A stretch of DNA of 64,000 nt, taken from NCBI RefSeq assembly GCF_921293095.1, contig NC_060253.1:95187073-95251072 (forward strand), in the 5' to 3' direction. Positions 24,928 through 40,171 of the stretch are shown in pieces. Both the position numbers and the translations under genes were made by a program. The DNA comes from Ischnura elegans (lineage: Eukaryota > Arthropoda > Insecta > Odonata > Coenagrionidae). A model generated the notes under the pieces. It made no database searches. It had not been told where the DNA came from and saw nothing but the letters and a program-made list of their open reading frames with translations. Position 1 is the stretch's first letter, and each line of letters starts with the position of its first letter.

Positions 24928-27900
24928 GATGTGAAATGGGTATAATTATGTGGTGAGCATCAAAATGGAGGCTACTCTATGGCGTTTAAACTAGAAATGT
25001 GTATCTTATGTTCTTATACAGGCTTGAATCTCAGCACTCAAGTACATGGTGTCATGTAGTATTGTGGATAACTATTAGATGCTAATGCTTAATGCCTTCA
25101 AGTTCCTTGGCTGGATTTTCCAAATATCGCCTATTTTGCATTAATGTCACCAGTGTGTGTCTAAAAATTTATGTATTTCATTCATTCCATATGTCATGTT
25201 CAATATATATACATATATTTCTGTCCACTAATCTGTAATAGCAATTGAAATATTGGAAACGCATCATATGGTACCTTTATATATAAATAATCTTCAACAA
25301 AATGAGGTAAATTCTATTCAATACTGCTGTCATACCACAACTACAAAGCATTATGTATGATGTTTGCATTTAACTCACAGCTAACACGTTCTATCCTTTC
25401 TTGGCAAACATATTTCTTTGACACTTAAATGAAAATAAATAAATAATACTTGTTATTTTAAACCAGAGGGAAACCAGTGCTAACTGAAGCATGGTGCTAA
25501 CCCTGTTATATATTAATGATAATGAGTATCAAATTCAGAGAAATCATCCTTTTTGCAATTGTTGTTTACATTCACCCCAAAATTTCAAGAAAATTGTAAC
25601 CTAGCTTCCAAAAAACTTTTGAAGCTCTTATTTATCTCCATGCCACAATGAGTGGAAATTATTAATGATGATAATCTTGTTTTCAAAAATTACTGTCCAC
25701 AGGATATATAATATGGACCTTAAGATGGAAAAGGCTTTTTACAAAATTACTTAATCAGAATATCCCTATACTTAGCTAGACTATACCAATTTCTATGGTC
25801 ACTTCCAATTAACTGTGAAATAAATGATGAATTTGTTGCTATTATCCGTAGGCTTAAAAAATAAATACCAACAATTCACATAGCAGGAAGATGTGATTTA
25901 GTCTTTCATGATCGATTCTAGGCAAACAATCTCTAGCGCTCATTATTTCATTGGATTGGTTGAGTCCTTCCTTGCATACCAGAATTACCAGATTTGAGTA
26001 ATTCTCTCATTCACCCTCATCCCCTCAGTCAGGCAAGATTGTTCATAATTACATATTATAATAAAAATCAAACAAAAGTAGGTAATTGAAAGTGTGACGC
26101 CTTATTGTAGGAGATCACTGTGAAGCATCAAAACTCTGAACTGGTTAATTTATGTACGTTCCATCACTTAAGTGAGCGGAAAATTAATTTTTTTTCTATT
26201 CCATAGTGAATACACATCTTGGGTTAGCATAAGGAGGTTTATCCACATTCTTGTTAGTTTCTAGCCAAGGATATTCAGGGGTGAATTGAGTCTGTAAACA
26301 AATTCTAAGGTGAACTGAATGTCTGTCAATGAGAGTAGTGTGTAACTAGTGAATCAAACACCTCTCAATTTGCATTGTGTAAATATATTAATTGCTAGAG
26401 AAAAGCTAATTTAAAAATCAATGAGAAAATATAGGGATACGTAAATCTACGCAAATACTTTTGATTAATTTGCAAATTAATTTATGCATAATTATGCGTT
26501 TTCTATGCGTATAAACTCTCTCAAACCTCGGAATTCTAAGAAATTATATTAAAGAAAACCTGCAATAAAATATTATACAAAAAGCTACTTCTATGAAATT
26601 TCTTATCATCACTCCAGCTGTTCATGACGATGATATTAATACATATTTTCATTAGCACAGGATGAGGTAGCCTTCAAATTTTGCAAAAATAATAACTTTA
26701 TAAGAAAGATTATGTAGCATTAGAACAATGGAAATCTCCAAAATTGTAGCAGTCTAATATAGCTACAATAAAATGCGGAATTAATAGTTCTGACCAACAA
26801 CATTTTATGAAGAAAATGGAACTTTTTTCAACAAAATTAAATTCTGTTGAAATTATCATGTTTATATTGGAAGGCTACTAATGATGTGAAAGAAAATAAT
26901 GGTATTAGATGAGTATTAGTGTATCTCCCATCATACTTTTACTCTCCCAGAAAGAGCAACCAACATTATATTTACTACTGGGTGGTGCAATGTTGAAAGC
27001 TGGAGTTCACAATTGTTTGCTATGCAGCAAAAGGCCTTGCACTCCAAGACAAAAATTTAACAATGTGATGAATATCTTTGCTATACTGCATTAGTAGGAA
27101 TTCGTCATAGCCTTTGGCCACAAATTATGTTTCTGAGAAGTCCAGTCCATCATAGGTGATTTAACCCAATTCATTTGGTACATGCTACATGACGTGTACC
27201 ATGCAGCAATCATCATTCCAAAACATATCCTCACAATCCCAGCAGACTTGGCTTCTTATGTTTTATTTTGCCTTTTACTTTAATCATCGTGTATTATTTC
27301 ATTCTTTTTTCATAGTTGCCTGCTTTTAATCTCCTTAATACTTAAATTAATTGTGTTTTGCCATTTTTAAAATCCAAAGCTTTGTAATAGATGCATAACT
27401 TGCAATAACTTAAACTTATTTTTTAATAAACTTGTCCTATATTTTTCTGCCAAGCACACTAATTCAATTACAGAGAGGTTGACAATGAACTTCAAAAGTT
27501 AATATTGTAATAATGTATACATTATAATGTATAAATTATAATTCATTTATAAATGAATTAGAGAATAAACTCAATGAAAAAGATAAAATTTAAGATTTCT
27601 CGAGGACAATAAGTAATCCAACATTTGAAACTAATACAATAATGTATTGTTTAACGTAACATATTAAAATCCTTCATCCTTGACAATGAATGACATTTTA
27701 AAAATGAAGGGAAAGTGCTCTGAGAATTTTACATTTCATGAAGTCAACCATTTTTTTTTAATAATCCATCATAACAATTGATAACCTGCGTCTACAATTC
27801 ATGGATGCTAAATTCAATCGTAAAAATGACTATAAAATATAAAAATTACCAATAACATATCACATTGTGAATACCTTATACTTTAATTGGTCTGTGCATT

Positions 27901-28605
27901 TTTAACTCCTAAAATAGTCTTTTAGAATTTAACTATTCAAAGATTCTTTTAAAAGGAAGTATAAAATTAATACTATTTTTAATAAACTTGCAAATATAAA
28001 AATACAACTTATTAAAGAAAATGTTTTGTTGAAACATTACATTTTAATATTATCCACTGTATTAATATCAATCCTATTCTAATGGAATGAAACCATACTT
28101 TCTCATTTCAATGTCTGTGACAAGTCTGCATATTCCAAGTCAAAGTCAAATGTGGTAAGTTAATCTGTTAACTCCACCTTATCGAGAAATTTGTTACTTA
28201 GATAAGTGTGGCAATTGTAATATCATGACAACTTTTAGAAATAACTGAAATAATTTAATTTATTTATGACTATATATCATTCCAGGAAGCCAGTTGGCTC
28301 AATCTCATCATCGTTTACTTTAAAATAATTCTTACTCCAAATTGCAGTTTTTTCTCTAGTGGAAAGAAATTTGAAAGAGCCACATTAATAAAAAATTGAC
28401 CTTCCAATTATATTTTTATCTAAATATTCCCACCACAGCATGAAGTAAATCCTTACATCTGTTTTTTTATTATTGACATGAAGCGACAACATCTTCAGCA
28501 AATCCTCTTCTCAGCCATCAGTAACTTCAATAATCTTCCTAAAGTTTTCTTACTTTAAATAAAAACCCTCTTCTATCTACACACATCTATTTCTTCTCTT
28601 TGTAG

Positions 28606-28686
28606 GAGGACAGCAAAAAAGACAAGAAAAGTGAGAAAAGTGACGAATTGCCTAGTGAGTTCGAATGTTGCTTTTGCACCTCGAAG
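28606..28686 (+). CDS. unidentified gene, 27-codon exon with Cys cluster
   Basis: The acceptor is TTTGTAG and the donor AAG/GTAGTA; both ends are phase 0, so the exon could be skipped without changing frame. It encodes a Lys/Glu/Ser-rich start (EDSKKDKKSEKSDELP) and then FECCFCTSK. The CCFC cluster could be a lipidation or metal site; that is speculation. The intron before is 3793 bp and the one after 8817 bp. Confidence 0.75.
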
Positions 28687-31600
28687 GTAGTATTGCGTCT
28701 TTATTCCCTCTTTCCGATTTGTAGCCCTAGAAAGTTAATCTGTCACTGTAAATTAGTAGTGTGAAAAGAGTAGTGCGATTTCTTTGCCCGTAGTGCTGAT
28801 TGTGCTCTCTGGCTGTTAAAAAGGATGAAAGCACCACCCAAAGTTCACTCTGCTTTATGAGCATTAAGGGTACAAGAGCCATAACCACTCATCCACTGAG
28901 ATATCTTTTTTTGGAAAAGCCACTATTGACTTAATTCAGCATGATTTGTTTCTTAATTCATCTAATAACTATCTTGTCACTATCCCTTTTCCTATCAAAT
29001 ATGATGGCACTTCACATACTAGTAATAAACTATTAGCAACGAATACTGCAGTTAATTTCAACTTACATTCTTTACCCAGTTTAAATGCTTCATTGCTCCC
29101 AGTTCTCATATGCCCATTCAAGATAACATTATTGCTTACGCGATCTACATATCAGAAAAATGGAGGGTTAGTACCTCATCAAAACCAGTGCATAATGTAC
29201 AAAGGCACTGATGTATGATAACTCTTTTCAAAATAAAGGTTTGAAAGATATCTGTGACAGTCCTAAATATATTTATGAATAGAAGTGCAATAACAATAAA
29301 ATTTTACCCATCTACTGCCTGTATTAACCCTCGAAGCAAGAGATTACATGACACAACTATCATGATTACCAATTAAGGATTAAGTAAGAGTTGGTGACTC
29401 ATACTGATGGCACACATTGCTATTTCAATTTTTTCCAGAATATCCATTTTATTGACTTCAACTTTCAGGTCTCAAAAGCAATTATAGTGCTCTTTAACTC
29501 CAAACTTATTGTACTAGCATATATTTACACACATACAACAGTAGTATTTGTAAATTACATGAAAAACCTCTGCTAGATAGTAAATAAAAAATTATAATAC
29601 ATGGTAGTTAATAAGCCATCTATCTGATTTGACTCTCCCTTTTGAGTAGAAAATGTGATTTTCAGAGGTTAATAGTCCCTTACATTTGAATAATAAAACA
29701 GTTGATAACAGATAGTTAGAAAGAGTGCAAAAACATGCTTTTACCATACCTAAAAGCATTACAGTGAATTCATTGGTCACATCCTGTGATGTTAAAAGAA
29801 CTTCTCATAATTGTTGCAAATATAAGTTCCAGAACACACATAGTCTTCAGACTGCTTTGTGCCAGCTTGATTTAAAGCTACTTTATGATGCAAGAAATAT
29901 TTTTCCAACTTTATACACATTAGCATATTATCATCAATAACATTCTCCTTCATTCCCTAAGTTATACACGACCCTCGTGCCAATCCACATTCTCTTGTAC
30001 CCGCAAACTGCTCCCAGCAGCCAAAATTACACTTACTGGAGCCATACTGCCTTAGATTTTTTCCAGTTTTTAATAATTTTTAAGAATGCAGTTTTTGAAC
30101 TTGTTACTTATTAGGTAGGCTTAAACCATATTAGCATGTTTATTTACGTACAGCAATTAAGCACCATCATCAAAGTGACCTCTTTATCTGCACGATACTT
30201 GTGGCTCCAATGGTTTACTTCCTTGCACTAATCAAATAAAGAATGCTTTGGTTCACTTTTTTACCTTGATTGACAAATGAATTCTCAGAAAATCTGCAGT
30301 AAAAAGCTTGGAGTCAATTATCTTCCCTTTTGAAGAGAGGATTGTGTGTCGAGGATGAACATTCATATCATAAATGAAACATCCACCATTTGCTTTTCCC
30401 TACTCATATATTAAATCACTCATGTAAATTATTCACAGATTTTATGTTTTAGAATTAAAGATGTCTATATATTTAGGATATAATAACTAATTGTTTTGGG
30501 GTGATATCTCAGACGATAAAAAGCTTGTAACATTTTTTTCAGTACGCTAATTTATATTTTTCATAATTGTAAAACACCACTGCTAGCATTACTTTCTCTA
30601 GATTAAACATTGAACTCATAACTACATGAGACTGTATTATACTGCATTATCAAAATCGAGATTTCTGCCCCTCATTTTCACACCCAGACCTTTGATAACT
30701 ATAGATTTATCGTCTCAGGGGAAGATTCAATATTTTATATTAGACAAGAATTTCGGTAACCTCATATTTTATTTCAGGAAAAATGACCACTCACAAAATA
30801 CATTTGCTGCTTAAAATAAGATTTATGCATGTTTCAAATGCATGAGTGCTTTTTTGGAGAATGTAGTCTGCATACTGCTTGCTAACATTTTGGAATGGTA
30901 GCTATTCCTCATAATAATGATCAATGAATTTGAATGCTTATATTGGCTAATGAATTTACAAAAAAAATAATACTTTAATATGTCATCTAAAAATTAGTAT
31001 CTTCCTGTTCTATCATCCATAACCTATTCAATCTCCTCTCTATATGAATTTTAAAGCCTTGTTGTTATTGTCCATTTCTCTCAACTATCTTAATCAAGTT
31101 CTTGGACAAAAGTAGGGATGGTGTTAAATACATTGAGCAGAGAAACATGATATCCATTACATATTAGTAGCATTTATCAACATAAACAGAGAGATAATTA
31201 TGTACATAACTGTGGTAGATTTCTTATTTTTATGAAGAATACTATTTTTTTAAATTCACCTTACACTTTCTTACACCATTTTGAGGATTTTCAGAAAAAA
31301 CAAACTTTATATTACAGCAGGTAAGCAAATTTTGTAACTCAAGCTTATCAGGTTGCATGATTAGCAATATCTAAAATTCTTAACGTCTTACCTCATTAAT
31401 GCAAGATAGTTTACAAAGTGTTGTGAAATTACTTAGTTTTTCCCTATCAAACTGTAATTTTTCAATTAACACAATCCCTTGTGATAGGCCATTACACTAA
31501 TGCTTTAAAATAAAAAAGGAAGCTTTGCTTTTATGGAGTTATGGAGTACAAATTTACATTTTTAACCACAGACAGTAAAACTTGAATGTGTGAGCAGTTA

Positions 31601-34600
31601 AGGCAGTTATCCAATTTTGAAAATACTTAGACATCTTTAAGTTAGTGACCAAAACATTGAAACATGACTAATTAAATTAATTAAAAACAGGAATTTCAGC
31701 TTTTAGGTGAGTTACCAACAGGTATTAGAAAAAGGTGTAACTCATGCCTCATGAATGAAAGCGAGAACTTGGAAAATTCTAAATTGAATCATTCCATTTG
31801 CAAAATTCCCAATGGATCTTCATGTTTTTTGTATTTAATTCGTCTGTTAGTCATTAATATCTCTAAATTTTATTTTTGAAACCTAAAAATAGACATTTTC
31901 TGTCCATTTACAGTAATAATTTAGATGACCGCAATAAAATGTGGAAACCTATGGTTTTTTTGCGTTATTCATTTTTTATTATATCGAGACAATAAGTTAA
32001 CTTGTACAAAGGATGTTAAATTGAACTTGTAAATAGGCATGATGGCAAATATCTAGTTCTTTCTTTGAAATATGTTCATCAAATTCACAGAATATTTTTC
32101 TTGCTAGAGAAATGTTGTTCACATAATGCCCTCATCAATTGATGCATCATTAATATTTATCACTCACTGAGTGATTCAACTCAAAGGTTGGTTTTAGATA
32201 GATGAGAGTATACCTCACTTAGGACTTAGCTACAGGCAAATGATTCAGCCTCATTCACGTGAAGAAGTCCATTATTTTCCCAGGACCACTTCCTGCATCT
32301 CAATTTTTGATAGAGGTGCACAAAAGTTAACCTCAGACATGAACTAAGGGACAGCACCCTAATTATCTACACACTAGGCCACTATGCTCCCATATAGTTA
32401 TTTAATCATTATCTTTGTGAGGCACTTTAAGTAGGTATTTAGTTAATAACTTAAAAGTGAAAATCTTGTCGAAAAACAACATTCCCACAACAACTAATAT
32501 GACCAGCAAACTTTAACAATACCATTTCTGCCAATTTTTTTATATAAATTGTAACTGAAATACCTGGCTTCCAGATTGGGAGTTCTTTTAGATTGGGTGA
32601 ATACTACATATTCCCGATTAATCTTATACTCCCATTAAATTCTTGTACTGATAAGTTCCATGTTCTCAAAGATGCATGTATAAATATTCATGTCCTTCTG
32701 AGCTTGAAAGAAGTTTCATCCTGAAGCTTTTTCTGAGTCAGATTCCATTAATTAATAATAAGAATTGTGAAAATATTTGAAAGACTTTGAATGACCAAGA
32801 GGAAAAGAGGAATAACGACTTATCAGTTGCGACTAAAGAAAATAAAGAGTCAAGTTTAGAATGAATCAGAAGAAAAGAAAGGAATAAAAACATATTTACA
32901 AGGAAAAAAATATTTTAGAAATACCAGTAATATATGCTACCAACTGCCCAAATGAGAAGTAAAAGGATAGAATTAATCACACATAATCAGGAAGCAACTT
33001 TGGCTCAGTCTGCAGTGAGCCCTACCTTTGCCTTTCCAAGCCAACCTTAGGATTGACTTGCATCTCAACTATACCATTTTTCTGAACTGATGGCGGCTGA
33101 CCGTGAGCGTGCTCGAAACCCACCCACTCTTCTAGCCAATCACAGAAGAGCGACAGGAGAGAGTGTAGAAGAGCCTGCAGTCTCTCCCCGAACTCCGTGC
33201 AGTGCATATTGCTCTCCAGCTAGCAGTGTTGCCAAGCCGAATCTTTGGAGATCGCACAGTGCTCGTTCTGCCACCCCCGAAAGTACCGTTATTCCCAAGG
33301 CTGGCAACGCCGATCAGCCATATGGAGGGGAGCGGAGGGGAAAAGGGAAGGGGATGGAGGGGAATGGAGAGGTGGAAGGGGCAGCACTTCTCATTGGCTA
33401 GTTTCTATTTTCCACCCAGCCGCCGTCAGTTCGGAAAAATGGTATAGGAATTCCAACCTGACATTGTCATTCATGCTTCTTGAAAGAGAAGAAAGGCTCG
33501 GTCAAGGGTTTCTTGATTTTAGGTTTAACATAAAACTCACCTCACAGAGATAGTCCTCTGGTACATGAAGTAGTGGATGCTTACATTCAGAGTCAAAACG
33601 GGAGCATTAGGAAATTTCTATGATTATGTCATTGTCTATCATCCATATTTCTGTGGCCATCAAAATATTTTACGATCTGGGCAAACAGTTAGACAGAATG
33701 GCTGCCTACTTCACCCACCACTGTACACCAGCTTTCTCTGCAAAATGAAACGAAATTGATACGTCTTAGATGTTTTTGTACTCTGTTTGCAGGAGGTGGT
33801 AGGTCCTAAAATATGCTTATGTAAGCTTTCAATTAGCGTGAATTATAAGTGCATCATGCAAGATGCATTGTGAAATGTTTATTTCGAGGTCAAATACTAT
33901 GTGGCACAAGGCATGTGATGAGAGTAAATGGCAGGAGTTGAAACTGGTGTTTTAGGGCTATCTTAACAGCATTATGAGGGCAAATATTGGATTTAAAGGT
34001 GATGATGCAATCAGTGGAGGCAGAGCTCCTTTATGTTGTTTTCATATTTTTACTCACACGAAAGAGGATGGAATTTCAAATATTCACTCACTTTATCCTA
34101 CCACTTTCATAGCATTAAATGACTTTTTCAACCTCATTTCACATAGATGGCTGCAGTAGGTTCCCCAAAAATTGTAGAATTTTTGCTCAGGTTCACCTCA
34201 AATGGATACTCTTATACTTTTAAAGTCACACTTAATTTCAGACAGACATGACATTTTTATGCGCCTTTAAAAAGCAATAAATTCCCTCATAAAATAGAAT
34301 AAACTTCCTCATAATTTTGTAAATGTGTGGTTAAAACTAATGAAAAATGTTGGTGACTGAGCATATCCAATGCATTCAATCAAATACAGACATAAAAAAG
34401 CATTTAATTACATTTATTTTTCAAAACACACTGAATTTAACTCTAATTCACAGAAGTTTTGATGATGTACTCATTACTACATACATAGTTAAATCATGAT
34501 TTGCCAACATCCACAAACCCTCTCAAGTACGAAAATGTGCTCATTTTAATTTTTTGCATGACTTAAAAAAAAATTTTCCATTTAAATAATCAATAATTCA

Positions 34601-37503
34601 TTGACTAACACAATTTTGACTAAAGATTCAGCATGCAACCAGAGCTACAATTGATAAATTTTGAGCCTGTTGTAGAGATCTCTAAAGCAGAATTTTTTTC
34701 AAATCAGATCCTGAAAAATAATAATAAAGTAATGATTCTTGAAGAATTTTAATGAATGCATCTCTACATTTTCAATCTTGTTATAGCATATACGACATAC
34801 AGGTCAGACTTTTTTGTCAATATGGGTGCAAATACTAAAAATTCAAGTTTTAGAATAACTGGAATGAGTTTTACTTTTACTTCAAGAATATTCAATACTT
34901 AGTAGAAAAAATTGGGGTGTATCAAATGACAATGAGCACCATCAAAAGTATATCCTTAAATAGCATTCTATGCCTGGAAACATCATTTGGCAATTATAAT
35001 TTTTTATTATGACCATATTGAATAATTCATGCTAGATGTACATAGCAATCAAGAATGACTTTAACATATTGTTATTAAAAGTAACTAAAGAAATGATTAT
35101 ATCCCAAAGGATAGTTTTTGTGCAGAAAGACATGCTCTCCCTACATTTTAAAGATGCAGATTCTTTGAATCCTTGGATGTGAAAGCTTAATTAGTAATGG
35201 TATTAAATCAATGAATTTATTTCATGCCAATGATCATTCTCTATTTAATTCAAATCAAGAACTATTGCTATGACTGCTTACTTTTACCTATAGCAAATTT
35301 GATACTTTTCACTAAATTGCATTGCTTCTGCTAAAAAAAAATAAAACTTATATAAAATTTTAAATGAATGCCTCAATGCTTTCCTTTAATTCTATTCAAC
35401 ATATGCCTATGTTTTCATCTGCTGTTTTTATCTTAGAAACATGGCACTATCACACTAAATATATTCCTCACGAACTATAATACAGCTTCCAGTTATGTTA
35501 TAAACACACTTATAATAAAATAAATCTTACTGCATATGCAATATCAAAACATATAATGTAAAGTTACATAATTTTGTTTCACTGCATACTCTATGCTTAT
35601 AATTAAACTATCACCACTAATATTTTCCGACTGCTTTTAATGAATACAGTATTTTGTACAGTCTGTTTGATGAAAATAAGGCTTCACTATTACTTTGTAC
35701 TCTCATGCAGAGAATTTTTTATTTAAGTCCAAAAAGTTATGAAAGCTGTCAGGTATACAAACTTAAAAAGTGACTGAGTGAAAAGATATCTACAGATTAA
35801 TCAACCCATTGGCTACGATGCATTGCAGGAGGATGGTGCGGTTGATGATGAGATGAGGGGACAGGAGAGAGGAGGAGGAGGGGGAAGGAGGATTGGAGAG
35901 ATGGCCAAAGGGCATAATGAGACCCCTCTCAAATGAGACAAGCTCAAATGACCCTCTCCCTATCGCGCCAAAGTGAACAAAAATTTTGTGACTCTATAAG
36001 AAGTGTGATGTGAGAATTGATGGCAATGACTTCATTGAACTTGCTTATTTTTATTGTGAATTGAGGGTCTCTCTCCACGTACAATCGAGCGGGAGGAGGT
36101 GAGTGAGACAATCCACAAACAGATACATAGATATATGCATTAATATATCCATAACTACTGATTACAACCCTTAGATGAAAGCAAATCTTTAGAGTATTTG
36201 AATATGTTTCTGCGATGGGATGTGAAACATGATGGTGATCGCACACTAAAATCATACAAGACTGGTCTCAAATAACTACAGAATAATTTTCATATAGAGA
36301 GGAGTTCCTTTACAACCCCCTTTACCACCTATCCTTTTTTAAGATGCAATTGGGTGTGGAAAATTGCCTTGATGAAAACTTCTCCAGAAGAGTTGATAAA
36401 GCATGCAGAATAGCAGACTGCAACCTTTGTAATATCAAACCTACATTTAGACTTAGTCTCCACTTTACCATACCTTAGGTCACCTCATCCAAACATTCAT
36501 GACAAATAATTCAAATGGATTCATTTCATTCAGTTAATATATAGAGAATACACTTCATTTTTGCAACACAGCAACTTTTCAATCACGCTAAGCCACTTTA
36601 TTTGATCCCTCTAGTTAGACAAAATACGAACATGAAAATCCATACCTCTGGCCAGGACTTGTTCATTTTTTAAAGCTAAAACTTGCACAAAAATATTCTC
36701 TATAAAAGTTAAGGGAGCTGAAAATTCTTTCAAGTGACAAGTTCATAAATAAGTTAAAATTTTATTCTCAGTTCACAGAAAATAATAGTAGTATTCCTCA
36801 AAAACATGTGCACACACTCATAAGAACTTTTCCCTCTGAATACGTTACCTTCATCAATAGTCACAATTATTAAAATTATGTTGAAATTTAAACTTACAAG
36901 GTAAGTGAACATGTTTAACTTGGTGACTGATAGGAAGTTAAATGTTAACAACAACTTACATATTAGTCAGAGTAGGCCCCAAAAAACACTAACTCCGATA
37001 CAAATTGAATTCACTTGCTAAAAAATGTACCAGCGAGATATGTACGCCATCATATTTAAGGCATTAAGTAATATAATTATAGAAATCAAACCAAGTAAAA
37101 ACTGCTATATCCGTAAATTGTAGGCATTAACATTGCATGTAGAATCATTAGCAAGTCTTGTAGTGAATGTTATTCAAAAGAGCCCGTTCACTATTATTTT
37201 TAAACATAAGGAGCTAACATTAAAATTACCCTATGATTATCTTTTAAATCTCCTCATCTACTTCGATTGATCATATAGAAACAAGATACTATTTTATCTA
37301 AGCCATGTTTTGAATTTGCAGTTTAGGACTTAACTATTGTTTGAGGTGAATAAATAAATTGTTGTTAGTCATGTCACCATTTCAAATCCACTAATTGTTA
37401 AAGAAGCCAAATTGACCAGCCCCACACAAGTTTAAGTACCTATATCATGTTTCATAAAGGTGTCTTAATATTCCCATAATTTTGCTTACACACAATGCTG
37501 CAG
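28687..37503 (+). other. 8.8-kb intron; GC-rich island at 33.1-33.4 kb, purine-rich stretch at 35.8 kb
   Basis: No exon fits between the 27-codon exon and the exon at 37504; their phases already match. Two compositional anomalies stand out: the island described separately at 33086-33430, and a G/A-rich stretch at about 35826-35935 (repeated GGAGGAGG). Otherwise it is ordinary AT-rich intron. Confidence 0.6.
33086..33430 (+). promoter_or_regulatory. candidate internal promoter (GC-rich, CCAAT boxes)
   Basis: Within an AT-rich intron this 345-bp island contains GATGGCGGC (a YY1-type element and also a possible ATG at 33090), AGCCAATCACAG (CCAAT box, near 33134), an inverted CCAAT (CATTGGCT near 33394) and several CpG sites. 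A frame opens at 33090 (MAADRERARNPP...) and runs 103 codons. It could drive a short isoform containing the exons from 37504 onward, but I cannot see a splice donor in the frame needed to join them. A transposon-derived island is the alternative. Confidence 0.35.
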
Positions 37504-38184
37504 GACTTCAAAGAATTCATCGACGCTGAGAGCCTTATGCCTCTACCAACAAGAGACTTCCCTCAGCAACAACTACAAATTTGTAATTCCCCGCCACAAA
37601 ATGCCATTGAAATGATGTCATTTCGACCAGGAGCAATAAAAAATGGAAACAGTGCCAGAGGACTGGAGAATAGTCTAGTTAGGCTGGAGGGCATCAGCAG
37701 GGAGAGGAGGGAGTGTGCTGAGAGGGACGGTGGAAGCAGCGTGGATAGCTCAGAGACATATGCCAGCTGCAGGACACACCCATCTGCCTCCCAGGCCGAC
37801 CTCCTTGATGACGACTCAAACAATCTCTACGTGAACCCACTCGACAGCACTAGGAAAGTGGGGGCAGTCAAGGGAGGAGACTTGACGAGTCCCATGAGCC
37901 CTTCATCGGGTGCCCTTGTGCCATTCCCCTCTACCCCCACCCCTGCATTGACCTCACCCTCTTCACAAGTGGGTGGCGGGATGACAAAAAGTGCTTCCGG
38001 AGATACGGCACTCGTAAGTGCCTTGCGAGGATTGCTCGCCGAGGAGACAAGTGCCACTTCTTTAGGGCAAAAGTGTGACAAGTTAGGAATGAGAAGTGTG
38101 CGACAGTTTCCGCTGGGAGGGAGCAGAGGCAGCCTGGATGATGACGCCCCACTCCCAAAGCATCGAAAGACACGATTTCAACAA
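37504..38184 (+). CDS. unidentified gene, 227-codon exon
   Basis: The acceptor is ATGCTGCAG and the donor CAA/GTAAGT, phase 0 at both ends. The product starts DFKEFIDAESLMPLPTRDFP and is rich in Ser, Pro, Gly and Asp. It includes ASCRTHPSASQADLLDDD, a Pro/Ser/Thr stretch, a small predicted helix (ALVSALRGLLAEE) and ends GGSRGSLDDDAPLPKHRKTR. Several RxxS/RGS sites look like kinase targets. No enzymatic domain is visible. Confidence 0.85.
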
Positions 38185-39348
38185 GTAAGTGCGGACATAA
38201 TGCTTGCAAGAAAATTGATGAAGGCAAAATTAATACAGTGATAAAAAATTCAGGCCGGGATGATGTTTCATTTTGTCATCAATGCTAAAAAATCATACCT
38301 TTAAATATCATTGTAAACCAAAGTTCTCTTTATTGGCAATCTTTGGCATTATTCCTTGACTGTTAAGCTCAATGCAATAAGTAAAAAAATTCTGGCTTAT
38401 GTAAACTATATTTATGGAAGAAACTATAAAATATTACACTCATCATTGCTTCATTTCAATCATATTTTGAGAGAAAAAGAAAATCACGATTTTTAAAATG
38501 TTTTTAACTGCAGACAACCAAAAGTTATTCTTTTCAGTGTAGTTAATCAGTTAACTATCGATGCTCCACTCATTAACTCTGTTATAATAAATCTTTTCAC
38601 AGAATTTCAAGAAATGCTATAAAGGTTTATAATTAGAAGACAAGGCAACTGGCAATAAGTACTATTGTTGGTTAATTTATTAGGGAATGCAGAGGTATGG
38701 GAGAACATTTCCTAACTGCACTATTAGATGCCTCCAACCACTTATATACTGTAATATTTTTGTAACATCCTTGCAAATCATGCTTCTCCTTCACTGTTAA
38801 ACATTCAAGTTTTCAGTAGCTTAGTTAAAATTGAATAGCTTGTACCTAACCAGCAAAAGTAAGCTTTTTAACACCTTATGCTTTATTATTTCCGACACTT
38901 AAAAATAGAAATTTTCTTTCTGAAAAACCTTTTATTCAAATAAAAATGTCTAAAGTTAGGAGCATGGGTTGTTTTCTCATTATCTACAGCCTGAAAATTG
39001 ACTATAAAATGTTCATTGTAACTGGAAAAATGCATAATGTCAATAATAGTTATTTATTAACTTTTCGCACCATTTTTTAAGTGCATAGCTGCCAATTGCC
39101 ATGTAACAGCCATGAAAAACCAAACCTTTTGGCCATGAGCTTGCAGTTAAGTGAGCATTTTAAATATCTCCACATTTTTACATGTCAGTTAGTTAGAAAT
39201 TAAGACCTAAAATAGGTTTGTATATTGGAAGAATTTATTACATACCTGAATTACATTGGCAATCCTTTGCGCTTTTAATGATAAATACTAGATTTAGCAG
39301 CACCATTATCTTGAATATTTGCTAATGCCAATAACTCAACCATGTCAG

Positions 39349-39616
39349 GGGGCAAAGCAACGCGCTCGGTTTGGTGACTCGGAAAAAGGTAGCACAGACG
39401 ATGCAGATTGGGCAGATGCATCTATGACCGCCGGGACAGCAGGCATCGGTGCAAGTACAGCCCCTGACAAATACCACCACCATCGCAGTGCAAGCAGCAG
39501 TAGTGGCAGGAAACCTTCCCTCTTTGCAACTCCCGGTCGCAGCCTCGCTTCATCAGCAACACGCATCCTCAACCACCATTTATTTGGCCTCCAATCATTA
39601 GCCACTTACAGGGCTG
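39349..39616 (+). CDS. unidentified gene, 89-codon exon
   Basis: The acceptor is CATGTCAG and the donor GCTG/GTAAAG, which leaves one base of a split glycine codon completed by GG at 40172. The product starts GAKQRARFGDSEKGSTDD, has a His/Ser run (KYHHHRSASSSSGRKPS) and ends with a more hydrophobic stretch, ILNHHLFGLQSLATYRA. Confidence 0.8.
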
Positions 39617-40171
39617 GTAAAGTGGCATAAAATGCATATAAGAATAGTATATATGTAGACAAAATTATCACAAAATCTTAAAAGATAGCATATAAATAGT
39701 TCATAAATGTCATTTGTAACACTTGTCCTTTGAACTTGAAAATGCTCCCACATGACACCAATACACAACTACTTTTTTGGCTATATTTAGGATGTACTAC
39801 AATAGAGGCTAGATATTAATCTGTTGGTAAAAGCTTGCTAATCAATCCTAACTCCTATTTTATACATCTGTCTATTATAATTAATGCCTCACAATAATCA
39901 AGATAACAAATGCTAAAGCTAACTTAGGTGTTTAAGAGTAAAAATTTTCATGATAATTTCTGCTACATATTACTATTGTCAAATGATATTTGCAAATGGA
40001 AATTTCATGAAACTTTTTACAACAAAATGCCACCTGTATTGACAGTGCCTCACATTCATCATCAGTATGTCTTGTTTGCCTATAACTTATTTATACAAGA
40101 AGTCAATAGTGAAATTACCTAATATTGCATTTTTCAGTTTCTTTTCATGAATGAGCTTATTTTTGTTGCAG

